DNA from: Wuchereria bancrofti
Taxonomy: Eukaryota; Nematoda; Chromadorea; Rhabditida; Onchocercidae
DNA: 64,000 bases
Assembly: GCA_005281725.1 (NCBI GenBank)
Contig: SSBO01000012.1
Coordinates: forward strand, 322,012-386,011
Reading direction: 5' to 3'
Every line of letters starts with the position of its first letter. Position 1 is the stretch's first letter. The notes under the pieces were generated by a model, which worked only from the letters and a program-made list of their open reading frames with translations, was not told the DNA's origin and made no database searches. This document shows, piece by piece, positions 53,481 to 64,000 of the stretch. Position numbers and translations under genes: made by a program.

Positions 53481-53633
53481 GATTATTTGTAGAAATTGAA
53501 ATATTTATTATTGTTATCGTTCATTTCATTAATTCTTCTTTTCCGTATATATTCGTAACGATTCCTTCTTCTTTCATATTTTTATTCGTTTTATTATAAT
53601 CCATAAAATGACCATTTTAATATCCTAAAATAA

Positions 53634-54242
53634 TTCATTCATTCATTCATTCATTCATTCATTCATTCATTCATTCATTCATTCATTCATTCATTCATTC
53701 ATTCATTCATTCATTCATTCATTCATTCATTCATTCATTCATTCATTCATTCATTCATTCATTCATTCATTCATTCATTCATTCATTCATTCATTCATTC
53801 ATTCATTCATTCATTCATTCATTCATTCATTCATTCATTCATTCATTCATTCATTCATTCATTCATTCATTCATTCATTCATTCATTCATTCATTCATTC
53901 ATTCATTCATTCCTCATTCATTCATTCATTCAATCATTCATTCATTCATTCATTCATTCATTCATTCATTCATTCATTCATTCATTCATTCATTCATTCA
54001 TTCATTCATTCATTCATTCATTCATTCATTCATTCATTCATTCATTCATTCATTCATTCATTCATTCATTCATTCATTCATTCATTCATTCATTCATTCA
54101 TTCATTCATTCATTCATTCATTCATTCATTCATTCATTCATTCATTCATTCATTCATTCATTCATTCATTCATTCATTCATTCATTCATTCATTCATTCA
54201 TTCATTCATTCATTCATTCATTCATTCATTCATTCATTCATT
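53634..54242. repeat. (CATT)n tetranucleotide array of about 152 units
   Basis: About 609 bp of almost perfect ATTC/CATT repeats. The only visible irregularities are near 53911-53935 (CCTC and CAATC), where the phase shifts. Arrays of this length are prone to slippage and to assembly collapse, so the true copy number may be larger. Confidence 0.97.
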
Positions 54243-54977
54243 CTCATTTCTTCATTCCCTATGTAAAAAACGAAGAAAATAATTGAATTCATTGTTAATT
54301 AATTAATTAATTAATTAATTAATCAATCATATTTCAGTGTTTCATTTCATATAGCAAAAGAAGAGAGGAAAAAGAAAGAAAGAAAAGATCCATTTCAATT
54401 ATTGAATTAATAAAAATTAGTTCTTTCTTTTTGTCTTTTTCATGAATTATTTTTTTTTTTATTTGTATTATTTATTACTGTTTTTTTTCTAACTTTTTTT
54501 ATCTCTTTTTTTTTTGTTTTTAAAATAAAGCAAGAATTAATCATAATTTATTTTTATATAACTGTTTCAAAAAATATATTTATTATTATATATTTGCAAA
54601 TATTTTTTTGCAACCTATTAAAATGAATAATGTTGAAATTCTATAGAGAAAAGAATATATTTTTAAAATATTAGAAAAAAAATTGCAAGAAAAAAATTAG
54701 AAAAAAGTGAATATTATACGAAAAAAAAAATTAAAGAATCATATATTAACTTCTATAAATAAAATATATAAAATTCATAATTTTCGAACAGGAAAAAAGC
54801 GAAAAAAAACGAGCAAAAAAAAGGAAACAATAGAATTATTCTGATTTCATTTTATAAATTAAATTACCATTGTTACGACTTTCTTAGTATTATTTCATCT
54901 TAACAACGAGTCGAATTCCTTTTTATTTTTTTTTTTTGTTTTTTATTTTTGCTTTTTAGCACAATTAAAAGACGATA

Positions 54978-57900
54978 ATGTTCTTTCTAATTTATACTAT
55001 AATATTTGTTACGCAACAAGTTTTAACAATATCCACCAAAAGGTTTGCAGTATCTTTTTTTTTTTACTATTATTTTAATATTATCCCAACAAATGATTAT
55101 TTCAGGCATAAAAATTTTTGACATAATATCGCATGAAAAAAGGAAAAATGATAAAATGTTGGAAATAGATCTTATTTTACTATTACCATTATTATTACTA
55201 TAATTATTGTCATTTTATTACTATTATTATTTTACTATTCTATTATTATTTTATCATGATTACAATAATCTCATTATTATTTTACTATTTTATTATCATT
55301 ATTTTATCATAATTACAATAATAATAATTATAATTATTATTATCATTAATCATGTTGCTCACTTTATGACTTATCAATTGTTGAAAACGAGAAATACTAT
55401 TTGTAAAAATAAATAAAAAATGCAAAAAAAGTAAAAAAAAGCAAACGAGAATTTAATTAACTTTTAGCAATTACTTGCATAATTAAAAAAAAGAAAAGAA
55501 AAGAATGTAAAATAAATAAATTTATGTGATATCATAAAAAGTGTAAAATTTTTATGTTAATATAGCGAAAATTTTGCTAAATTTTTTGAAATAAATAGAA
55601 GAAAGAAGGAAAAAAGGAAATGGCAAAAAACTATGACCGATATTTTGATGAAACAATGAACAAAAAAAAAAGAGAAATGAAAACAATTTATTGTTTGTAA
55701 AAATTTCAAATATAATTTTTTAATACTTTATTTGAAAATTTAAAAATGTTTATTAATACTTTATTTGAAAATTTAAAAATGTTTATTACTTAAATTCTTT
55801 AATGAATAATTTACATTATGCAGTAGTTTTGATAATGGTCCATACAAAGTATATCGAATAGTACCACAAAATATTATTCAAATGGATGTTCTCAAATGGT
55901 TGCGCAATAATGCAGTTGAATATGAGGTATTACTGTGATTGTCACAGATCATAATTCATTTTTAGAAAAAATAAATAAATAAATAAAATAAACAATAAGA
56001 AGCGGAAAATAAAATTTAAGTTCTTTTTTTAAAACTTTTTAAGTTGTCGTTCTAAAGACTTGAAAAGTTTTTGAAAAAAAAATCTTCCAACAAATTGAAA
56101 AGAAAAAAAAGAAATTGAAGTATCATTTTGAAATTAAGATTCTGATAAAAACTTAACATGAAAAATAAATTGTACAATTTCATTGATTGATTAAATCATT
56201 ATTTTTAATCTTAAATGAGCTACTAAAATATAATTTTCATTGTTAGTTCAGCAATATTTGGTAATTAATATATGAATAATTAATTATCCAACAAATTATG
56301 TCTTATTATTATTCTTATTATTATTAGTAAGGTAATTACTATTATTACTATTTCTAGCACAAAAATGGTTAATGATTGCAAATAATTTTTTCGGTAATAA
56401 ATATCATTTGATGAAATAATTTTTATTCTTTTATAAAAATTTTAGATAAATATAATATTTTTAGTTTTTTTTTTTTTCCAAATTTTTTTTTAAGCTAAAT
56501 GAAACTAAAAAGGAAATCATCTCCTTTCTTTATCTTAATAACATTTATGAAAAATTTAATTTATATTTGAAGTTGGATATTTGGAAGGAAACAAATGGTT
56601 TGGGTAATTTTATGGATATTATGGTACCACCAAATATGATTGATATCATTGAAGAATTATTTCGCAAAGAAGGCATCGAATATATTATCACAATACCAGA
56701 TGTTAGGAAGTTTGTTTTTATCATTCTTATTTTAAAATTTTACAAATGCTAATTAGAAATTTTCCATTTAATTGTTTTAATTGATTGATTTAAACGACTA
56801 AATGTTATCCAATGTTCAAATTTCATTTTATACTTCAATATATTTTAAAGTACAATTGTTGTAGAATATGTCTGAACTAAAATTCAATTATTAAAATTTT
56901 CTTTTCTTTTTTAAAAATGATTCAATTTGTTGCAATTTTCTTCTTTTTTTTAAAAAATATTATCAATAAAAGATGTAACATTGATATCAAATAATTTCAA
57001 TTATATAATGAGAATACTATGAATTAGTTGAAAAGTTCAAATATAATTAAAAGTTTACTAAAAAAAAAAAATATCCTAGAAAAAAAAACATTTCTATTAT
57101 ATTTTAGTAATTATTATTCAAACCTAACAAATAGTTTGCAATAATAGATGCTTAATTATGTCGCAAAAAAACAGCCAATGCAGATATTTTCTTCCGATAA
57201 TTACCAAAAAGTCTAATTAAAAAAAATTAATTAGCTCTTTTTGTTTTCTTCTCTCTTCTTAAATCTTTAAAATAACACATCTAACATAAAGTAATATGAA
57301 ATAATTGATAATTTAATTTACAATGAAATAATTACTATCATAACAATTGCTATCAATTTTGCACAAAAGAAAAAATCACTATCTTATAACTATTTCCAAC
57401 AATATTTCTGCAATATTATCATTATTATTATTTTTTTTTTTTGCTATTATAACAGGTAAATTTGTAATAGCAAAAAATTATAATTACACTAATAAACATG
57501 CAATATTATACATAATAAATATAAATATTAATGGAAAGATTTTTTATAACAAATATATAAATGAATTTTTGTGCAATAATTTTATTTCCTAAAAGTCTCA
57601 GAAAAAATTTAATACAAATTCATATATGCATTGAAAAAATAAAAAAATAAAAACGACTTAGATTTTATTTGAATTAATTCATTTTTAGCAATAAAAGGAG
57701 TTAGGAAGTGTAAAATTAATTATGCTAATTTTGATTAATGCTAATTATTTCTATTTATAATAACACTTCTAGTAAGTGGCAACAATTCAATTTTTGTTAT
57801 TCTAACTATTATTTTGCATCCAATGTAAAATTGGTAAAGTCTAAAATTTAATTAATTGAAACAATTTTTCTTCAACAGTTGAAGAATCAGTTTAACTTTA

Positions 57901-60900
57901 AGAGCTCTCGCATACTATTAGTAATAATATTTAATATCTTTTTCTTTCTCCTAATTATTTCAATGCAATTTTAAATGCTAACGGAAGTACTTTTGTTTTT
58001 TTTTTTTTTAATAAGATTTTATTTTAACAATCGTTCACTATTTAGAATAATAATTTAAGATAAAAATAAGATAAGAATGAGGAAAATTATTCTGATAAAA
58101 ATACAAGTTATTATCACTACTACTACTAGTAGCAGCAAAAGAAATAATATCAGGAAAAAAGGAGAAAAAAATTAAGTAAATAGGAAATATGAAAGTAAAA
58201 AAGTAAGTCACTAAACGAATAGGAATAGTAATAATATGCAAATAATTAAAGTGTAACAACAAACATTACTAGTAAATAGAAATAATAATGATAGTGGTAA
58301 CAATAATAGTAATAATAATGATAATAATAATAGTAATGAAAGATAAAAATAATGAAATGACAACAACAATAATAATAACATTAATGAAGCTTTCGGAAGA
58401 ATGATTAAAATATTCAATCCATTCATCATTTTTGTTAATGACACATATTTATGTCAAATAGTAGGCCATTTTAGGACAAGAAAAAAAAACAAGACATCCT
58501 GAAATTAAAGTTCTAATCAAAATTTCTCTCGAATATTTATCCATCCATTTTCTTTCTTTTGAAATTAAAGTTCTAATCAAAATTTCTCTCGAATATTTAT
58601 CCGATCCATTTTCTTTTCTTTTGTCCATTTTCTTCTTTTTTCAGTTTAATTGAATTTAAATTCTTTTTTCTTTCATTGAACCAAAATTTCATCACAACTA
58701 TTTCTGCGCCAAAATGACACACATTTTTTTTTTTTGTTATGCATAATTTGACGCATATATATATTTTGTAATTTTTTTTTACAAACTATATAAAACGTCA
58801 TTTTTCTTATCATTAAAAATTAATCAAGCAGAAAATAATATCATTTATTAAATTCTTCAGTAATAGTTATCAGTAAAACATTTCTAGTTATTAATTTTTA
58901 TCAATTGTTTTTAGCAATTTTAATTTTTATCAAAATATTATTCTAATTTATTGCACAATTGGAGTTTATTTATTTATTTATTTTTATATTGTTTAGTTAG
59001 GACAAATTGTATTTAAATATTTGAAAAATTAAATATAAAATTAACCTTCATTATTGATTATTGGTGTTATTTAAATTAACAAACAAAGTTAAACTCTAAT
59101 GAAATGTTATGTTTTCTTTACAATGGTTTATTATCATTTGTAATTACGAATTAATTTATGAAAAATGATAATAAATTTAACAACATTTACAATATAATAT
59201 TCCTACCTGTTCAATATATTGGAAAGAAATCAGTAATCACAAGGAAACACTGATTACTGATATACTAAGCATGCAATTTAAGTATTAAATTATTAAACGT
59301 TTTACATTGTTAAACGAAACAAAAAAAAAACGTTAAGTATAACATTTTACAATATTTTCAATAAATTAAACCTATTTAATCTTTATTTCATAACATAAAA
59401 TATTTGAAGTTTCATTTGATTTCTTGATAAATTATTCATATTTATCTTCTCTTTCCTCTCTTCTCTTCCTCTTTTATCTTCATAATCACTCTATCACTAT
59501 CGAAGAGAATAGAATAAAACCCCAAATGATCTTATCATCTCATTTGGTTTTTATCATTATTGAAGAAGGTAGAATCGTGCCCTTCACTGATTGGAGAGAG
59601 TAATGATCATATCACTTTATCAACCTGCTATCACTTCTTGAAAGGAACTAAGGAATAAACTTCATTCGTAATGACATAATTTAAAATTGAATAAAAATTA
59701 AAGTTTCGGTTAACATTCTGTTGTTTTAGAAAAGATCTTACATTCCTTCTTCTTTCAATATTTGATTATTTATGGAATTAATTAATTAATCAATACTAAT
59801 TAATCACGAAATAACAAAGAAAATAAGTATGAGTCACTTTTGATTAGAAATTAAAATTCATTAATTAATATATTTTGGGTGACAACAATTTCAATAAATA
59901 CATGTTGAAATAATAGATTATTGCATTCAGGCAACTGTAAATATTGGATGGAATTTTTCTTCGTGATAATTTTTCAAAAAATAAACTTAAATTCATTTAA
60001 TTCAATAATTTGAAATTGACAATAACAAATTGAAATGATATAATATTATTCATTAGAAATGATGAATGCGGCATTTTATTTTAAAATCTTAAAAGAATAA
60101 AATAAGCGAAAATGAAAGCAAGAAAGAAGGAAAACGATGGATTAGTTCTGATACTATAATTATTGCCATAATTATTGACGTGATCTTACGTCGCTCTATC
60201 CGCGTGTGCGTGCATACACGTGTCCAAACACGCAATATCGGACATTATTCTATCGTTTTACATTTACATATTGATCTATTCAAAGCTTTTATTTCAAATT
60301 CATTTAAAAAAAAAACTTTCAAACTTATTTCAAAAAAAAGGAAGAAAAGAGTAATTGAATAATGTCAAGATGGCGTCAGGAAATGAAAGTGCGCACATTC
60401 CAGAAGTTTGAAGCAAATTGAAACAGATTTCTTATCACATTTAATTGATCCGTCATTATTTGGATCAATCAATATTTGACTGATCAGTTATTATTTAGAT
60501 CAATCAATATCTGATTGATCAGTCGTTATTTAGATCAGTCAATATTTTTGCTATATTGTGTACTTATGTTGCCTTAAATAATTAAGCATCTTCATCAATT
60601 CACATTATTTCATAAGTAAACAAAGCATTAAGCACTTAAAAAAAACTGAAAATAAATTTAAACTTTCTCTAATTTCAAAATATTAAATTGAATATTCTAC
60701 AATTTCACATCAATTTAAGTATTCCGCAGTTTCAAATTGAATTAAAAACTTTGTTCATAAAATCTTTTATAATTTTAAAGTAAATTTAATTTCCTATAAC
60801 CTCAATTAGATTAAATAATTCCAAAATAAAAGAAATGAATATGTGAATATATACTAATTGAAAAAAGAAAGAATATTGTAAATGAGATGAAATTAAATCA

Positions 60901-63501
60901 TAAATGATTTCAGTTTGATCGAGCGTAATGAGATATATCCGAGAAATTCAAATAATATCACAAGGACAGCAAAGCAACATGACACATTATTAGAATCATT
61001 TTTTGCCCGTTTAAAAGATGACCCAATTTTGGATGAGAAAGCTGATGAATCGGGTATTCTTGATAATATTTTAATTTTAATTCAAATTTTCTGCTATATG
61101 AGAAAAATTTAAAAAGTCAACATTGAAATATATATTAAGGAAAGTAGTTTTTAGTCAATTAAAATATACTGATGAAAATTTTTACAAATTTCTATAACAC
61201 ATAAAGTAATCTCAATTTGAAATTTTTCTTTTTTGAAATTTAAATTTTTTATTGAAACAAAAGTTAATTTTTGTAACTCGTTTTTTAATTAGGAAGCTTT
61301 TGACATTTGATAAATAAGTTAATTGATGTATTTAATAATTAGTAAATATCAATTAATTCTCCCATGAGAACTTTTCATAACAATGAAAACTTTTTTCACA
61401 TATGGAAAAAATTTGATATGAACATTTGAAATCAAATTTATTGCTATTTATTATTTATTTATTTATTCATTATTATTATTATTATGTTATTATTATTTTT
61501 TTTTAAAAAAAAGTTAATTTTTGCAATTTCGTTTCTTTAATTAGGAAGCTTTTGACACTTATTATTATTATTACTACTATTATTATCGTTATTATTATTA
61601 TTACTATTATTATTATTATCATTATTATTATTGTTATTATTATTATCATTATTATTATTATTATTATTACTATTATTATCATTATTATTATTATTATTAT
61701 TATCATCAATATCAACTATTGTTCTTGTTGCTATTCAACTACTACCGCATTTTTTTTTTTCAATCTTAATATTTTCTACTTTTTACGGTTTGTTTTGTTT
61801 CAGAAGAATCATTAAAAAAAGTAAGTAATTTAAATGTTAAATATCCTTTTGGTGATTATGGCTCATACAATGATATGTTAAAATATATGCGTACCATCGA
61901 ATTTTACTACCCACATATAACAAAACTTGTACGAATTGGTGAATCACATGAAGGTGCACCAATTGAAGGATTAAAGGTTGAATTTGTTTACTTATTTCTT
62001 CAATGATTTAGAAGAAAATTAAAAATTTAAGCTAAAAAATAAAACTAAAGAAAGATTAGTAAATTTTAGTAAGATTAGTTAAAAAAAAAGATTAGTGAAA
62101 AAAAATTCTTTTTTTAAAGAAAAAGTACAACAAAAATATCTTTTTCTTTAAAAAAAAAAAGAGAAAAAAGTAGCAATAATTAGCAACAAAGGAAAAATTT
62201 AAGAAATGATTGATATTTTTGTTTATTGTTTATTGTTTTTTTTTGGGGGGAAAATAGACAAATTAAAAAAATTTTTTTCTCAAGAAAATAGTTAAACAAA
62301 TTTATTATATTATTATTATAAAGAAAATATTATTTTTTTATATTATCATACTATTAAGAAAATATTACTATCGTTGCAAAATTTAGTTAGTTTTTAGATA
62401 AAATAATTTACCGAGCATATTATGTATACAATTAGCTATGCATACAAGCTATAATACTAGCAATAAAGGAAAAATTTTTTAAAAAATGATTGACATTTTT
62501 GTTTATTGTTTATTGTTTTTTTTCTTTTTTCATGAAAATAATTAAAATAAACAATCAAATATATATGTATGAATGATAAAAATTATTCAGTACTATTCAA
62601 GATTGGTTATCCAATACGTGATATTAATAAACGAGCANNNNNNNNNCAAAATTTAGTTAGTTTTTAGATAAAATAATTTACCGAGCATATTATGTATACA
62701 ATTAGCTATGCATACAAGCTATAATACTAGCAATAAAGGAAAAATTTTTTAAAAAATGATTGACATTTTTGTTTATTGTTTTTTTTCTTTTTTCATGAAA
62801 ATAATTAAAATAAACAATCAAATATATATGTATGAATGATAAAAATTATTCAGTACTATTCAAGATTGGTTATCCAATACGTGATATTAATAAACGAGCA
62901 TTTTGGATTGATGCTAATATTCATGCAAGAGAATGGGCATCAAGTCATACTGCACTTTATTTTATTAATCAGGTATGCATAATCATATAAAGGTACAAAG
63001 ATAAGAATAACATTAAATGATTGATTAGTATTATCAGTTTCATTGATAATAGCATGATCTTATCCATTATATTGAATTTTTTCATGTTAATTTACTAGTA
63101 TAAAATAGATTTAAACATATAACTTGTTTTAAATTTTTTTAATTTCTGAATTTGGAATTAATAATTTACAATTTTATTTCTTCAAAGTTTCAAAATTGTG
63201 AAATAAATAAGAAAAAAATTTTAATTTCTACACTTTCGAAAAATAAATTGAAATCTTTTAGCTTATTTAATTGGATTTGAAAGAATTATTTATTTCAAAA
63301 TTTATTAAATGCATTTAAGTTAATTTGAAAAAAAGGAAAAAAGAAATGCACAGAACAGATCTTGGAGAAATTTTTCAGTTAGTCTCAGGATTTGAAAAAG
63401 ATCCGGTTATAACACGTTATATAAGATCTATCAATATTTACATTTTTCCGTGCTTGAATCCGGATGGCTATGAATATACACGATCAAAACCAAATCCACA
63501 G
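54978..63501 (+). CDS. secreted M14 zinc metallocarboxypeptidase, 5' part
   Basis: Seven exons join in phase: 54978-55042, 55824-55926, 56573-56709, 60914-61053, 61804-61976, 62865-62972 and 63379-63501, giving 283 aa; the gene continues past the right edge. Residues 1 to about 17 are a signal peptide (FFLIYTIIFV core). An M14 activation peptide follows (PYKVYRIVPQN, LDIWKE, VDIMVPP-like, IPDVRNLIERN). The catalytic domain begins at about KYPFGDYGSYNDMLKYM, then IGESHEGAPIEGLK. Exon 6 carries the zinc site HAREW (His and Glu ligands), and exon 7 has FPCLNPDGYEYTR. The remaining Arg, Asn, the third zinc His and the catalytic Glu are expected beyond the window. The fourth intron is 4.2 kb. Exon 6 lies next to an assembly gap with a duplicated partial copy. 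Confidence 0.93.
55721..55788. repeat. 33-bp tandem duplication in intron 1
   Basis: The unit starting TAATACTTTATTTGAAAATT occurs at 55721 and again at 55754 in the first intron of the carboxypeptidase gene. Confidence 0.9.
58501..58620. repeat. 60-bp tandem duplication
   Basis: The unit starting GAAATTAAAGTTCTAATC occurs at 58501 and 58561. The first about 42 bases are identical; the 3' ends differ by small indels. Located in the large carboxypeptidase intron. Confidence 0.92.
60446..60550. repeat. 35-bp tandem repeat, three copies
   Basis: Copies start at 60446, 60481 and 60516, an exact 35-bp period. Each begins TGATC(A/C)GT and contains GATCA(A/G)TCAATAT. The TGATCA palindrome recurs. 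Located in the large carboxypeptidase intron about 370 bp before exon 4. Confidence 0.92.
61555..61706. repeat. (ATT)n microsatellite, slightly degenerate
   Basis: About 50 ATT-type units with occasional ATC and ACT, ending about 100 bp before exon 5 of the carboxypeptidase gene. Three fake poly-Ile/Leu open frames arise from it on both strands. Confidence 0.93.
62376..62900. repeat. duplicated segment flanking an assembly gap
   Basis: 62376-62637 and 62647 to about 62900 are almost identical copies separated by nine Ns. The main difference is an 8-base indel in a TTTATTG-type repeat. The first copy ends inside the carboxypeptidase exon 6 sequence (…AAACGAGCA), the second continues through the full exon. 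This is the pattern of two contig ends that overlap but were not merged. A related, more diverged copy of the TTTATTG motif lies at about 62185-62243. Confidence 0.93.
62638..62646. other. assembly gap (9 Ns)
   Basis: Nine unknown bases between two near-identical flanks. Confidence 1.
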
Positions 63502-63870
63502 GTTCTTTACTCTTCGGTTTTTTTTTAATACTTGAATAATTGAAAGTTTTTCAATTAAGTTCCAACATTTTGCTTTTTAACCAATTTTTTATTTGTATGA
63601 AATAATTAAAAAAAAAATTGTAATCATCATTTTTATAATGAATATTCATGCAATGGACGTAAATATAGACACATTTTTATTTACTGTTATAATAATGCTT
63701 GTACAACAACCATATTATATGCTAATGCTCATACAATAATCATATATATAGACATAGTAATGCTCATAGTGCTCGTACAATAATCTGTGACTATACATTA
63801 CTTATAATAATGTGCAGACAATAACCATACATACAAATATTACACTAACGCTTATGCAATAATCATACAT

Positions 63871-64000
63871 ACATCTATCGTAATGCTCATCCAATAAGTG
63901 TACACATATAATAATGCTCATACAACAATCATACATCTATCGTGATGCTCATCCAATAAGTGTACACATATAATAATGCTCATACAACAATCATACATCT
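63871..64000. repeat. 62-bp tandem repeat running off the window
   Basis: ACATCTATCG-type starts occur at 63871, 63933 and 63995, an exact 62-bp period. Each unit contains two ATGCTCAT motifs. Diverged ATGCTCATACAATAATC units extend back to about 63690. It lies in the intron after carboxypeptidase exon 7 and continues to the right. Confidence 0.88.

Larger units (their letters stand above)
48487..54977. other. 6.5-kb divergent spacer rich in simple repeats
   Basis: Lies between the divergent starts of the transglutaminase-like and carboxypeptidase genes. It holds a (TG)n run (49442-49458), (AGC)11 (49608-49640), AAT/ATT-rich tracts (about 49930-50150, 51230-51560), a pyrimidine-rich block (about 52995-53095), TTTCC repeats (about 53365-53480), the CATT array (53634-54242) and a TTAA run (about 54296-54322). 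Islands of higher complexity near 50450-50520 and 50690-50830 could be regulatory. No gene was found. Confidence 0.6.

Noticed and set aside
61503..61828. Three overlapping poly-Ile/Leu open frames on both strands
   Set aside because: Created by the ATT microsatellite; no complexity or splice support.
62376..62637. Second, partial copy of carboxypeptidase exon 6 as a genuine duplicated exon
   Set aside because: It stops at an N gap and its flank is the same intron sequence as the full copy, so an unmerged assembly overlap is the better explanation.
63871..64000. Regularly spaced repeats resembling a CRISPR array
   Set aside because: The whole 62-bp unit repeats with no unique spacers, and the setting is a eukaryotic intron; it is a minisatellite.
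1..64000. tRNA or rRNA genes
   Set aside because: No convincing tRNA T-arm/acceptor pair or rRNA-like block was seen by eye; a covariance-model scan was not possible.

Overview
The window looks like nuclear DNA of an AT-rich nematode, most likely a spirurid/filarial species; this is inferred, not proven. Its genes have many short exons with GT..AG introns, TTTCAG/TTTTAG-type acceptors often lie just upstream of the start codon (suggesting trans-splicing), low-complexity A/T sequence is abundant, and a BEL/Pao retrotransposon is present. No bacterial operon or Wolbachia-like insert was seen. Gene models below were built by eye: exons were joined only where splice sites, reading phase and family similarity all agreed.

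Layout. 1-2034: 5' end of a decayed BEL/Pao element on the minus strand (LTR, primer-binding site, gag, start of the protease). 2569-3741 (-): CCDC28-like coiled-coil gene, with three orphan exons just 5' of it (4041-4463). 4464-15177: gene-poor. 15178-16134 (+): CDC42 small effector (CRIB) gene. 18199-19808 (-): UPF0235/DUF167 gene, divergent from a perilipin-like gene at 20829-24279 (+). 25870-26689 (-): Yos1/IER3IP1. 27846-31460 (-): MAEA, a CTLH E3 ligase subunit, divergent from a class-A-like GPCR at 33541-37095 (+). 39013-48486 (-): a 15-exon transglutaminase-fold gene. 48487-54977: simple-sequence-rich spacer holding a ~610-bp CATT array. 54978 to the right edge (+): secreted M14 metallocarboxypeptidase, 3' end missing, with a local duplication around a 9-N gap.

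The genes are mostly unrelated housekeeping and signalling functions: ER-Golgi transport (Yos1), ubiquitin ligation (MAEA), Cdc42 signalling (CDC42SE), lipid droplets (perilipin), extracellular proteolysis (carboxypeptidase). The most unusual item is the transglutaminase-like protein (about 1411 aa). It has the full transglutaminase domain order and keeps the catalytic His and Asp, but the catalytic Cys is Ser (GQSW instead of GQCW). It also carries a ~715-residue low-complexity N-terminal extension. It is therefore a candidate pseudoenzyme or scaffold. Most of these genes are split into exons too short to stand out as open reading frames; several (CDC42SE, DUF167, Yos1, CCDC28) were recovered only from their splice structure.
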